From positions 3,540,001-3,604,000 of the forward strand of contig NZ_CP019427.1 of the NCBI RefSeq assembly GCF_009834545.1: a DNA stretch of 64,000 nucleotides, read 5' to 3'. The stretch's first letter is position 1, and each line of letters starts with the position of its first letter. The notes under the pieces were generated by a model. That model was not told where the DNA came from. It ran no database searches and saw nothing but the letters and a program-made list of their open reading frames with translations. The stretch is from Pseudomonas sp. S04. GTDB lineage: Bacteria > Pseudomonadota > Gammaproteobacteria > Pseudomonadales > Pseudomonadaceae. Below are positions 19,273 to 27,630 of this stretch, piece after piece. Both the position numbers and the translations under genes were made by a program.

Positions 19273-19745
19273 CAGGAATACACCCCATACTCCATGCGCG
19301 TCAAAAAGTCCTCGACAAGCTCGAAGCCCATTTGCGTGGTCAGAAGATCTATAGGCGCCTTCCCTTCAAGCCCCATTGCTGGCGACGTCATCCAATTAAC
19401 CGCTTGCTGACGATCACCCAACACTTCTTCAGCCTTGCTCAACACCGTAGCCAAGCGCCAGGTGCCGTTTGTTTGTTCAGCGGTCAGCGGCTCAGGACTC
19501 TTGATCCGACGCTGCACCGTACGATCAGACAGGCCAATGATCCTAGAAAAAACGTGATGGTCACGGAACTGGCTGTACGATTGAACAAACGAGATGACCA
19601 GGTCCGACGGAAAACCTTTCTCCATGAGCGCGTGAAGCTCAAATGCGTTGGTGGCTTTGAGCTTTTTCCCCTCACCGAACAGCAATTGCAGCGGACGTAT
19701 TGGGTCGTACGCTATTGGATAGGACTCTTTGCCTGCAGCAATCAT
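19272..19745 (-). CDS. Xre/MbcA/ParS-type antitoxin (DUF2384)
   Basis: 157-residue partner of the RES toxin. The C-terminal region from about residue 105 (KAEEVLGDRQQAVNWMTSPAMGLEGKAP.. DLL) is the DUF2384 toxin-binding domain; the N-terminal part includes a possible helix-turn-helix around FSRIIGLSDRTVQRR. Antitoxin-first order with a one-base overlap is standard for Res-Xre. It would bind the toxin and repress its own promoter. Confidence 0.88.
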   Translation of the reverse strand: MIAAGKESYPIAYDPIRPLQLLFGEGKKLKATNAFELHALMEKGFPSDLVISFVQSYSQFRDHHVFSRIIGLSDRTVQRRIKSPEPLTAEQTNGTWRLATVLSKAEEVLGDRQQAVNWMTSPAMGLEGKAPIDLLTTQMGFELVEDFLTRMEYGVYS

Positions 19746-20318
19746 GATCGCACTCCTCTGCCATATGGCTAAAATATAGCGCCACTTGACAGAAATTGCC
19801 AGCTACGTCGAAAGAGGTCACTTCCCGATGATAGGACCGAAGGGGGACGACCGAAGGGGGACGGATTTATTAATAGGGCAGGCAGTCCGCCTTTGGCCGA
19901 TAGCTGCCCGTTACGAAGGGCCCCAATCGACCCATAGTTGCCGTTGACCAAAGGCAGAAAACGGCCAGAAGCTGGCAATGAGTTGTCTATGGAATGTCAC
20001 CAACCCAGCAGTGGGTACACCTCAACTGTGTGGGTTCACCGCCACCAAATAAACCATCGACGCAAATCAAGCTTTTGTTCTTGCCCTAGAGGTGAGGTGC
20101 AGGCAGTCACGACCGTGGATCGAAGGGATTGCTCACAAGCTTCGCTTGCAACGTGGAGGGCAAAGTCAACGGCTGGGTTTCGGCATTATATAGTGCGTAC
20201 TCTAGATGATTGGTGCATAAGCATTGTGAACTTGAAACCGTAGCTGAGAGGTAGGTTCCGTGCGATCATTCACGTTATTGGCACTGCATAGTGCATTAGC
20301 TACAAGGAAGTCTAGTTG
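19746..20318. other. 573 nt intergenic region of the island, no supported gene
   Basis: It contains a short duplicated GAAGGGGGACG (two copies near 19838 and 19853), a palindromic repeat unit at 19892-19966, and an AACGTGGAGGGCAAA stretch near 20150 similar to the leader of the integrase at 22140. A 101-codon open frame here has no family resemblance or ribosome site and was not annotated. Confidence 0.6.
19928..19966. repeat. Island palindromic repeat, copy 1
   Basis: CGACCCATAGTTGCC, then a short spacer, then AAAGGCAGAAAACGGCC. It aligns over 39 nt with 22816-22854 and resembles 24008-24047. The two ends are inverted copies of each other, so each unit folds as a hairpin. Confidence 0.6.
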
Positions 20319-22007
20319 ATGGAATTACCCGATGCGGAACCAAGTCTCGAAAGCACCTACGAAGACTATACATACTCTGGGACTGCAACTTTCTTGTATT
20401 CTTCGAAGATTACTGGAAACGTGAATCTCGAAGGAATGTGCGAAATCCTTGCTGAATCTGATGCCTTTAGTTTCGCTTTAACTAGCAGTGGAAAAATCTA
20501 CTTCACAGAAGACGGCAGGCTTCGATCACAACAATTAAGCATTGAGTCAACAATAACTGAACAAGGTATGACTGTATCTGGACATAACGATTTTCTCAAA
20601 GCGAACTCCGGAGACTCCAACACCTATGCTTTATCTTTAGCTCTCAATTTACTCTTGTCTGACAAACGCTTGTTCAACTCTGCGTATGGCTTCCCCACAG
20701 AAAGCGCTAGAATATTCATGCGCCCAATTGCCATCAGATGCGAAGATGACGAAGATCATGAGCTAGTAATTCCTTACATCAGAGTTTACACGGGCGGCAT
20801 AATCAGTATTTCGTTGCCAGCCATTGCTGGCTTTGAGGAGTCTACGACTCAAAGAGTAGTGCGTAGTGAAGTAAATAAATCGCAACGAAACCTTACATCA
20901 GTATTGTGTGAAAGAGAATTGCACTTAGCTTGCACCGAATGTCAGATGGCCCAGATGTCTCGGAGGGAAAGAATTGTTCAGCGAGAAGCATTTGAAACCA
21001 TCATGGGTGCAGCGCTGAACACTCCGGGAAAAATGGAATTCGTAGACGAGCGTCTAACTGTCTACGAACTTGTACACACCGATCAACTTACCCTCACCGA
21101 CATAGCGCGAAATTTGTTATCGGTGGTCGCGCGCACTATTGCGGCAGGTGCCGTTCAAACCCGCATCAGATGGTATGGCAGCCAGTACAAAGACGATTCC
21201 ATAGGACAACACTGGCGTGGCAAGCCGATACTTTACATTCGCTCCCATACCAATCAAAAATGGAGCTCATCCGAAAACTGGTCTACCCACAAACAGCTAG
21301 TCAACAGCGTAATGGCTCGAACGTTTCTATCGGACAAGATAACTCACACCGACTTAAATCATAAGGATATGAGGAACTTTGACGACTACAACAACTTTTA
21401 CTCTGAGCCTGTATCATTGATGCTAGCATCCTCGCAAGTGGAGGATTTTGTCGAGCAGCACGACTCTTACACCTTCAATAACTTAACCTCCGACATCCAG
21501 GTGCTGAATGAAGCATCACACTTCATACAAACATACTATTCCTACGCTTCCCTAGAACTAGACAAATGCAAGACAGCAATAGACGTTGCCCGCCTCGAAC
21601 TCGACATATTGGGATTTGAGGAGACCCTCCTGTCTGCGCATAAATATGGTGAAATCGCCAAATATATCGAAGAAGTACAGAAAAGCGACCACCTAACTAC
21701 GATCTACAAGCTACTGCACAAGAAGATTGAAACTGTTCGTAAAGCCCTTGATCTAGACGATAAGATCAAATCAGAATCTTACACGCTCCGAATCACAATA
21801 ATATTCGGAATTATTGCTTCTGCCACGCTATCCCCTGAACTGATGCAGCCAATCGCTAAATACTTTGCTGTCGCCCCCGAAAACGGCGACCTTGCAAAAA
21901 TATACGGTATAGGCGCTTCAGTAATTGTTGTGGCGGGTTTATTAGTTCTCAGTCACTACACTTTCAAACTGAAAGACTGGATTATAAAAACTCTGAACGG
22001 GTTTTGA
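20319..22007 (+). CDS. Orphan 562-residue protein with C-terminal membrane hairpin
   Basis: No family recognised. The first ~190 residues look beta-rich and polar, the middle has helical charged stretches (about 420-515), and the end carries two hydrophobic segments near 517-540 (ITIIFGIIASATL) and 548-560 (GASVIVVAGLLVL) with a short cytoplasmic tail. This resembles the architecture, not the sequence, of proteins with a big cytosolic body and a small membrane anchor. No signal peptide. AAGGAAG 8 nt upstream supports ATG 20319 over TTG 20316. It is clearly richer in A+T than the flanking genes and sits between a toxin-antitoxin pair and an integrase, so horizontal origin and a defence role are plausible but unproven. 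Confidence 0.75.
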   Translation: MELPDAEPSLESTYEDYTYSGTATFLYSSKITGNVNLEGMCEILAESDAFSFALTSSGKIYFTEDGRLRSQQLSIESTITEQGMTVSGHNDFLKANSGDSNTYALSLALNLLLSDKRLFNSAYGFPTESARIFMRPIAIRCEDDEDHELVIPYIRVYTGGIISISLPAIAGFEESTTQRVVRSEVNKSQRNLTSVLCERELHLACTECQMAQMSRRERIVQREAFETIMGAALNTPGKMEFVDERLTVYELVHTDQLTLTDIARNLLSVVARTIAAGAVQTRIRWYGSQYKDDSIGQHWRGKPILYIRSHTNQKWSSSENWSTHKQLVNSVMARTFLSDKITHTDLNHKDMRNFDDYNNFYSEPVSLMLASSQVEDFVEQHDSYTFNNLTSDIQVLNEASHFIQTYYSYASLELDKCKTAIDVARLELDILGFEETLLSAHKYGEIAKYIEEVQKSDHLTTIYKLLHKKIETVRKALDLDDKIKSESYTLRITIIFGIIASATLSPELMQPIAKYFAVAPENGDLAKIYGIGASVIVVAGLLVLSHYTFKLKDWIIKTLNGF

Positions 22008-22156
22008 TTTTCCAGAAGCTGCCCCCCGTTTTTTTCGGAAGTTGCACAGGTTGGGGAAAAGACAGTCGCTTGTTAGCGGCTGCTTTTGGCCGGATAGCGC
22101 CCCCCACGCTGTGTGACTGATCCATCCTTGTCCTCCCTCAACGTGGAGGACAAACC

Positions 22157-22777
22157 ATGAACACTATTGCTACATGCAGCCATCAGCCTTGGAACAAGGG
22201 AAAGCTTGTCGGGCAGAAAACCCCGCTCCGAGTCAGAGATATTTAGGCCATCCGGGTCAGGCTCCAGCTTGCGGAGAAGACACGGGATCTGGCTCTCTTC
22301 AACCTAGCCATCGACAGCAAACTGCGTGCCTGCGACTTAACCAAGCTGCGAGTACGAGACATAGCCCATGGGGAACATGTGTCGTCACGGGCCATGGTGA
22401 TGCAGCAGAAAACTCAGCACTCAGTGCAATTTGAAATCACTGAGCAAACCCGAACGGTTCTGGAGGCTTGGATGCATCAGGCCCAACTCCGCAGTGAGGA
22501 CTTCTTGTTTCCGACCCGGTTGCACGACTCAGATCATCTCTCCACCAGGCAATACGCTCGAATAGTCAAAGCCTGGGTGACAGCCATTGGCCTTGACCCA
22601 ACTATGTACGGTACCCACACGCTACGGCGAACCAAGGCATCACTGATCTATCGCAGGACGAAGAACCTGAGAGCTGTCCAACTCCTGCTCGGTCATACGA
22701 AGCTTGAAAGCACCGTCAGATACCTGGGAATCGAGGTCGATGACGCCCTGGAATTGGCGGAACAGACCGAAGTCTGA
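22157..22777 (+). pseudogene. Tyrosine recombinase/integrase with one in-frame amber codon
   Basis: One continuous frame of 207 codons encodes a small tyrosine recombinase, broken only by TAG at 22244-22246 (codon 30), where relatives have Trp (TGG) before AIRVRLQL. Downstream, the catalytic pieces are intact: the box I Arg in SKLRACDLTKLR, HTLRRTKAS, and the LLGHTKLESTVRYL segment with His and Tyr. Upstream, GGAGG lies before the ATG. Either a recent nonsense mutation or read-through/reinitiation; the catalytic domain could still be made from an internal start. These short integrases are common in pseudomonads. Confidence 0.85.
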
Positions 22778-23145
22778 CCACCCACTGCGACGGTCGATGC
22801 CAGACCGTCGCTGTCCGACCCATAGCTGCCTGCCAGCAAAGGCATAAATCGACCCAAAGAGGCCCTTCGCGAAAGGCGGGTAACGAATCACTGCTGCCAG
22901 TTGTACGTGTCTCCGATAACAGAGACGATTCACACTGACCGATGTCTGAACACAAAGCATTGCAATGCTGTTGAGATTTCCTGTTGAAAGCCTTTGTTCA
23001 CCCAGACGTCGACTCTTGCAGATCGATACAAGGGACGGAGAACGTGTACGATAGATGAGTGCTGGCCAATTGATGTTAATTTGCTTATCCTGCTACGAGC
23101 GCTTTCCGTGGGACTTCACAATAATTTCGGTGGTAGGTTTGGAAA
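22778..23145. other. 368 nt intergenic region between integrase and cyclase-like gene
   Basis: It holds a GACGGTC/GACCGTC inverted repeat near 22788-22809 and the second palindromic repeat unit (22816-22854). Base composition shifts toward A+T near 23080 ahead of the cyclase-like gene. Two minus-strand open frames here lack family resemblance. Confidence 0.55.
22816..22854. repeat. Island palindromic repeat, copy 2
   Basis: CGACCCATAGCTGCC, spacer, CAAAGGCATAAATCGACC; aligns with 19928-19966 over its whole length and follows the integrase stop by 38 nt. Confidence 0.6.
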
Positions 23146-23907
23146 TTGAATATTAAATACAAGAAAAGACTGGTTGCATTTATTGATGTACTTGGCTTTA
23201 AAAATCTTGTCTATGCCTCTACTACCGAGTCTATAGATACTTATTATACTTTTATCTTGTCAAATTTTCAGTCCGCAGTTGCGAAGCGAAATTTTGATTT
23301 TTTACTGATAAGCGATTCAATTGTTATTTACTGTGATGAGTCATCTGACAATCTTTTTGAGTTGATAAAATTGTCAAGTATTTTGCAGTGCGGACTACTC
23401 GCCAAAGGAATTCCTGTTCGAGGGGCAATCTCTCATGGAGATCTTTTCGTTGACAAGCTTAATAACATAATAGTCGGGGCGGGGTTGGTAAACTCCTACA
23501 TTCTTGAAAGTTCAGCAAAATATCCTAGGATAATTGTTGATCGCTCGCTTATTTTGAAGTATTACGGCTCTATGAAGGAGGCGTTGAATGAGTGCATTGT
23601 CTCTGGGCTTCCGCATTTGTCGATTAGTTCACATAATAGAGGGGTGGTAGATTATCCATATTTAAACTATGGAAGGCTCTTATCCACATCCAAGAGCAAT
23701 GCGCCGTTCGAAGGAGCTCTAAGCTTGCTCAAAAATAATTTTTATAAAAATGAAAACACTGAAAAATATGAATGGTTAAGACACTATCTTATTTCGGCTT
23801 TCACTGAGCAAAAAGAACACTTCGAAAATATGCTTGAGCTTAAGCCTAGTGAGCGGTCACGCTTGAGGCGAGTGTCAAAATACATCGACTCCTTTGGATG
23901 CCTTTGA
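23146..23907 (+). CDS. Orphan protein with class III nucleotide-cyclase-like fold
   Basis: 253 residues, markedly A+T rich. The order of motifs follows class III adenylate/guanylate cyclases: LVAFIDVLGFKNLV with a candidate metal Asp14; LLISDSIVIY with the second metal Asp57; VRGAISHGDLF (~91-101); and GAGLVNSYILES (~112-123) where Asn116 matches the transition-state Asn. The partner Arg four residues later is Leu120, so chemistry may differ or be lost. No membrane segment, no sensor domain. The start is a TTG with a weak AGG upstream; no ATG is available nearby. Stand-alone cyclases occur in anti-phage signalling (Pycsar), but no adjacent effector of a known type is seen. Fold assignment moderate, function unknown. 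Confidence 0.65.
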   Translation: MNIKYKKRLVAFIDVLGFKNLVYASTTESIDTYYTFILSNFQSAVAKRNFDFLLISDSIVIYCDESSDNLFELIKLSSILQCGLLAKGIPVRGAISHGDLFVDKLNNIIVGAGLVNSYILESSAKYPRIIVDRSLILKYYGSMKEALNECIVSGLPHLSISSHNRGVVDYPYLNYGRLLSTSKSNAPFEGALSLLKNNFYKNENTEKYEWLRHYLISAFTEQKEHFENMLELKPSERSRLRRVSKYIDSFGCL

Positions 23908-24007
23908 TCTATTGAGGTGCTTAGGTACGCTGGTTGCAAAGCGATATTCAACATCGTTAGGGGTTTGCGCCTAGCATCACTCTCAGCTGCTGAGTGTCCG
24001 TTTCTGG

Positions 24008-24047
24008 CCGATTGCTGCCCGATACTACAGGCAGAAATCGGTCAGAA
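24008..24047. repeat. Island palindromic repeat, copy 3
   Basis: GGCCGATTGCTGCC and GGCAGAAATCGGTC as inverted arms around a 12-nt spacer. Related to 19928-19966 and 22816-22854; it lies 100 nt after the cyclase-like gene and marks the right end of the island. Confidence 0.55.
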
Positions 24048-24079
24048 GTGAACGTTCGAGCGCTTGCTTTTCTCGATGG

Positions 24080-24775
24080 CTATTGCAATGGCCCGATTGC
24101 AGCGCTGCGGGTCCCGGCGAACGCACTCGTGCCAAGCCAGCGCCATAGGTTTTGCGCATCCTGTACAGCCCCGTCTACACGCAGTTCTTGCGACTGAAGA
24201 ACCTCCTTTGGTGTTCGGTCGCCCGCCCAGACCTCAGTTAACGCGCGCACGCTAGAGTCCACGACGAGGGTCAGCTCGCGTCCGGGATCGTCGCGGCACA
24301 GATCTGCCACACCGTGTTCGACCACCAGCCACCAATCTTGCTCGCCGGCCCGCGCGTCGCGGAATCTGAAATGGATGACCACTGTCCTGGGTGGGAACAT
24401 CTCGATGCGTGCGAACCGGCGCACGTCCCACATGAGCAAGCCCGCGTCGAGTTCGTTATCGCGAAGGCGACTGCCTATCCAACGCGCGCCCCAATGGCCA
24501 AGCGCCATAATGATCGGGCGCAACTCCTCGCCGGCCTCAGTCAGGCTGTACTCCCAGACGTTGCCTGTGGCCGTGCGATGTACGACACCGATATCTTCCA
24601 AGTGGCGCAACCGCTGTGCCAGCAAGCTGGTGGACATCCGGGGTACGCCTCGACGCAATTCATTGAAGCGCTTACTGCCGCATAGCAGCTCGCGCACGAC
24701 CAAAGGCGTCCAGCGCTCACACAGTGCTTCAGCACCGCGCGCGACGGTGCAGAACTGACCGTAGCTTTCGTCCAT
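24080..24775 (-). CDS. HxlR-family regulator with C-terminal extension
   Basis: 231 residues. The HxlR winged helix occupies ~8-110 (CTVARGAEALCERWTPLVVRELLCGSKRFNELRRGVPRMS); a further ~110 residues form a second domain resembling the sterol-carrier/SCP2-like extension seen in some HxlR regulators. The ATG at 24775 is chosen because an upstream frame to 24898 runs into the nitrilase gene. Divergent from nitrilase across 103 nt, so probably its regulator. Confidence 0.85.
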   Translation of the reverse strand: MDESYGQFCTVARGAEALCERWTPLVVRELLCGSKRFNELRRGVPRMSTSLLAQRLRHLEDIGVVHRTATGNVWEYSLTEAGEELRPIIMALGHWGARWIGSRLRDNELDAGLLMWDVRRFARIEMFPPRTVVIHFRFRDARAGEQDWWLVVEHGVADLCRDDPGRELTLVVDSSVRALTEVWAGDRTPKEVLQSQELRVDGAVQDAQNLWRWLGTSAFAGTRSAAIGPLQ

Positions 24776-24878
24776 CGCCTGTACTCCGCAACTAAACGCT
24801 TCAGATTCTGAACTAGTCGCGCGACGTCGCCGCGCGCACGCTGAACTCCTCGATAGCCCACCGCCACAGGAGAACGTC

Positions 24879-25820
24879 ATGACCAAGATAGCCATCATTC
24901 AGCGCCCGCCAGTGCTGCTCGATCGCAGCGCGACGATCGCTCGAGCCGTGCAATCGGTCGCGGAAGCTGCGCAGGCGGGAGCCTCGTTGATTGTGTTGCC
25001 CGAATCGTTCATTCCCGGTTACCCGTCGTGGATCTGGCGGCTAGCGGCGGGAAAAGACGGCGCGGCAATGGGCCAGTTGCATACGTGCCTGCTGGCGAAC
25101 GCCGTTGATATCGCCAACGGTGACCTGAAGGAATTGTGCGAGGTCGCCAGCGCTCACGCCGTGACAATCGTGTGCGGCATCAATGAATGCGAGCGGCATA
25201 ACGGAGGCGGCACGCTATATAACAGCGTAGTCGTTATCGGTACCAACGGCGAAGTACTGAACCGCCATCGCAAGCTGATGCCAACGAACCCCGAGCGCAT
25301 GGTCCATGGTTTCGGCGATGCGTCGGGGTTGCGTACGGTCGATACACCCGTCGGCCGCATCGGTACGCTCATCTGCTGGGAAAACTACATGCCCCTGGCG
25401 CGCTATTCTTTGTATGCACAGGGCGTGGAAATCTACGTCGCCCCCACGTACGACACCGGCGAGGGCTGGATTAGCACGATGCGTCACATTGCACTCGAAG
25501 GCCGTTGCTGGGTGCTCGGCAGCGGTACGTCGCTGCGCGGTAGCGACATTCCTGATGACTTCCCATCTCGTGCGCAACTGTTTCCCGATCCGCAAGAGTG
25601 GATCAACGACGGCGACTCGGTGGTGGTCAACCCTCAAGGCCGCATCGTGGCCGGCCCATTACACCGAGAGATGGGCATTGTGTATGCGGACATCGATGTC
25701 TCGCTCGTGGCGCCAGCACGGCGGACGCTTGACGTCACCGGGCACTATGCGCGCCCTGACATTTTCCAACTGCAGGTTCGACGCACGCCAGCAACTGCGG
25801 TGCACTACATTGACGGGTGA
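24879..25820 (+). CDS. Nitrilase-family carbon-nitrogen hydrolase
   Basis: 313 residues with the nitrilase catalytic set: Glu42 (LPESFIPGYP), Lys132 (NRHRKLMPT) and nucleophile Cys166 (LICWENYMP). The wording of the motifs and a trailing YVAPTYDTGEGW fit true nitrilases (aliphatic/arylaceto type) more than amidases. GGAG 7 nt upstream. Likely converts a nitrile to acid plus ammonia; substrate unknown. Confidence 0.9.
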   Translation: MTKIAIIQRPPVLLDRSATIARAVQSVAEAAQAGASLIVLPESFIPGYPSWIWRLAAGKDGAAMGQLHTCLLANAVDIANGDLKELCEVASAHAVTIVCGINECERHNGGGTLYNSVVVIGTNGEVLNRHRKLMPTNPERMVHGFGDASGLRTVDTPVGRIGTLICWENYMPLARYSLYAQGVEIYVAPTYDTGEGWISTMRHIALEGRCWVLGSGTSLRGSDIPDDFPSRAQLFPDPQEWINDGDSVVVNPQGRIVAGPLHREMGIVYADIDVSLVAPARRTLDVTGHYARPDIFQLQVRRTPATAVHYIDG

Positions 25821-25891
25821 AGCCCGCTAACACGTTGACGGCCCCTCCCCACTCCGGCGGCAGCCGTAACCACTGATCAAGGAGTCATTCC

Positions 25892-26326
25892 ATGAGCATA
25901 GAAAAGTCTTACAAAGGCCGTTGTTTTTGCGGCGCAGTCGAGTTCACCGTCAGCGGTGAACCGGCCGCCATGGGCTATTGCCATTGCGAGTCGTGTCGAC
26001 ATTGGTCAGCGGGGCCGGTCAACGCGTTCACACTGTGGAAACCCGAGGCAGTGCAAGTCACTCGGGGTGCTGAGAGCATTGGCACCTACAACAAGACACC
26101 GCGCAGTTATCGCAAATGGTGCAAGCAGTGTGGCGGGCACCTCTTCACCGAACACCCGGAAATGGGGCTCATCGACGTGTATGCCGCGCTGATCTCGGAT
26201 CTCGCGTATTCGCCAAGCGTCCACGTCCACTATCAGGAGACCAGACTGCCCATCAAAGATGGGCTGCCCAAGCTCAAGGATGTCCCCAGCGAATTAGGGG
26301 GATCGGGCATCAGCGTGGACGAATAG
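25892..26326 (+). CDS. GFA-family (glutathione-dependent formaldehyde-activating-like) zinc protein
   Basis: 144-residue GFA/CENP-V fold protein. Zinc-binding cysteines appear as RCFCGAVEF near residues 10-18, YCHCESCRHW near 30-39 and KWCKQCGGH near 75-83. Its enzymatic role in this family is often unproven. It lies 71 nt after nitrilase with its own GGAG site and may be co-transcribed. Confidence 0.88.
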   Translation: MSIEKSYKGRCFCGAVEFTVSGEPAAMGYCHCESCRHWSAGPVNAFTLWKPEAVQVTRGAESIGTYNKTPRSYRKWCKQCGGHLFTEHPEMGLIDVYAALISDLAYSPSVHVHYQETRLPIKDGLPKLKDVPSELGGSGISVDE

Positions 26327-26387
26327 AGTTCGCACGGTAGCGTGGGGCGTGCCAACCTCGCTTGGTTACGCCCTCGCCTCACATTCA

Positions 26388-27362
26388 TCATTGCTCTGGC
26401 GTAACTCGGGTTTTGCCCTGCGTCAAAGTCAGGCTCAACAGGACCGAAATCAACAGAATGCCGCCGACCATGGCCAGCGACCATTGAACTGGCAGATGCC
26501 ACCACGGCGCGACCAGCATCTTGCTGCCGATGAACACCAGTACGACGGCCAGGCCATATTTGAGCAAGTGGAAACGGTAGGCCATGTCGGCAAGCAGAAA
26601 ATACAGTGCGCGCAGGCCCATGATGGCGAAAATGTTGGAGGTGAACACGATGAAGGGGTCGGTGGTCACGGCGAAGATCGCCGGGATGCTGTCGACCGCG
26701 AACACCAGGTCACTGGCCTCGATCAGGACCAGCACCAGGAACATCGGCGTCGCCCAGCGCAGGCCGTTCTGGCGCACGAAGAAGCGCTCGCCGTGAAAGC
26801 CGTCGGTGATCCGCAAATGGCTACGTAGCCAGCACAGCAAAGGGTTTTTATCGAGATCGGGTTGCTGGTTGGCGAAGATCAGCATCTTGACGCCGGTGAT
26901 AACCAGGAAAGCGCCAAAGACATACAGCAGCCAGGCAAACTCCTGCACCAGCCAGGCACCGGCGAAAATCATCCCGGCGCGCATGATGATGGCGCCGAGC
27001 ACGCCATAGAGCAGGACGCGGCGCTGCAACTCTGGCGGCACGGCGAAATAGCCGAAGATCATCACGAAAACGAACATGTTGTCGATCGACAGCGACTGCT
27101 CGATCAGATAGCCCGTGAGGAATTCGAGCGTTGTACGCTGGGCCACTTCGGCGCCGAACTGGCTGCGCAGATACCACCAGAGCAGCCCCGCGAAGACCAA
27201 CGCCAAACTGCTCCAGGCGATGACCCAGGACAGCGCTTCACGCACCGAAACACGATGCGCCTTGCGCCCGCCGAAGACGAAAAGGTCCAGCGCCAGCATG
27301 GCGAGAACGAATCCGATGAAGGCGGCCCACATCCAGGACTGGCCGACGCTGATGGCGGTCAT
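26388..27362 (-). CDS. TerC/Alx-family membrane protein
   Basis: 324 residues with about nine hydrophobic segments; LALDLFVFGGRKAHRVSVREAL and SIDNMFVFVMIFGYFAVP are the TerC/Alx signatures, the latter with the conserved acidic residue in the membrane. The family includes tellurite-resistance TerC and Mn2+ exporter Alx. I see no yybP-ykoY riboswitch-like leader upstream. Confidence 0.92.
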   Translation of the reverse strand: MTAISVGQSWMWAAFIGFVLAMLALDLFVFGGRKAHRVSVREALSWVIAWSSLALVFAGLLWWYLRSQFGAEVAQRTTLEFLTGYLIEQSLSIDNMFVFVMIFGYFAVPPELQRRVLLYGVLGAIIMRAGMIFAGAWLVQEFAWLLYVFGAFLVITGVKMLIFANQQPDLDKNPLLCWLRSHLRITDGFHGERFFVRQNGLRWATPMFLVLVLIEASDLVFAVDSIPAIFAVTTDPFIVFTSNIFAIMGLRALYFLLADMAYRFHLLKYGLAVVLVFIGSKMLVAPWWHLPVQWSLAMVGGILLISVLLSLTLTQGKTRVTPEQ

Positions 27363-27447
27363 TCAACTATCCAGGTTTGGTCGATACTCATGCAGAGCGG
27401 CGCGATTACTCGCCTAATGTCAGTGATCATGCTATCGGGCATGTCGC

Positions 27448-27489
27448 AACAACAAAAATCGTTTATTCGTGGCTTGTTGTTCGTTTTTT
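27448..27489 (+). other. Hairpin with T-tract in the TerC-usp intergenic region
   Basis: AACAACAA (27448-27455) pairs with TTGTTGTT (27474-27481), followed by CG and six T. It could be a weak terminator of an unannotated short transcript or of antisense transcription; the stem is A+T rich. Confidence 0.35.
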
Positions 27490-27630
27490 CCGAAGTATTA
27501 AAGCCGGCAGTGCAGGCCTATATTGAATAGTGTCGATCCAGTTAGTTGACGCGTTAAGAGATCGCCAAGGGTGGACAAACGACAGTGCTGGGGGCACTAG
27601 CGGATAACCCAGAATGTTTGGAGGTGCCAC

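Noticed and set aside
19938..20243. 101-codon open frame in the island intergenic region
   Set aside because: No ribosome site, no family resemblance, spans a palindromic repeat.
22640..22960. Minus-strand open frames over the integrase end
   Set aside because: Antisense to the integrase catalytic end and the palindromic repeat.
20319..23907. A confident Pycsar (cyclase plus effector) call
   Set aside because: The two genes are 1.1 kb apart with a broken integrase between, the cyclase-like protein lacks the transition-state Arg, and the membrane protein shows no nucleotide-binding domain I can name. Kept only as a hypothesis.
27363..27630. Possible yybP-ykoY manganese riboswitch ahead of terC
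   Set aside because: The terC leader here shows no recognisable riboswitch core; only an A+T-rich hairpin is present.
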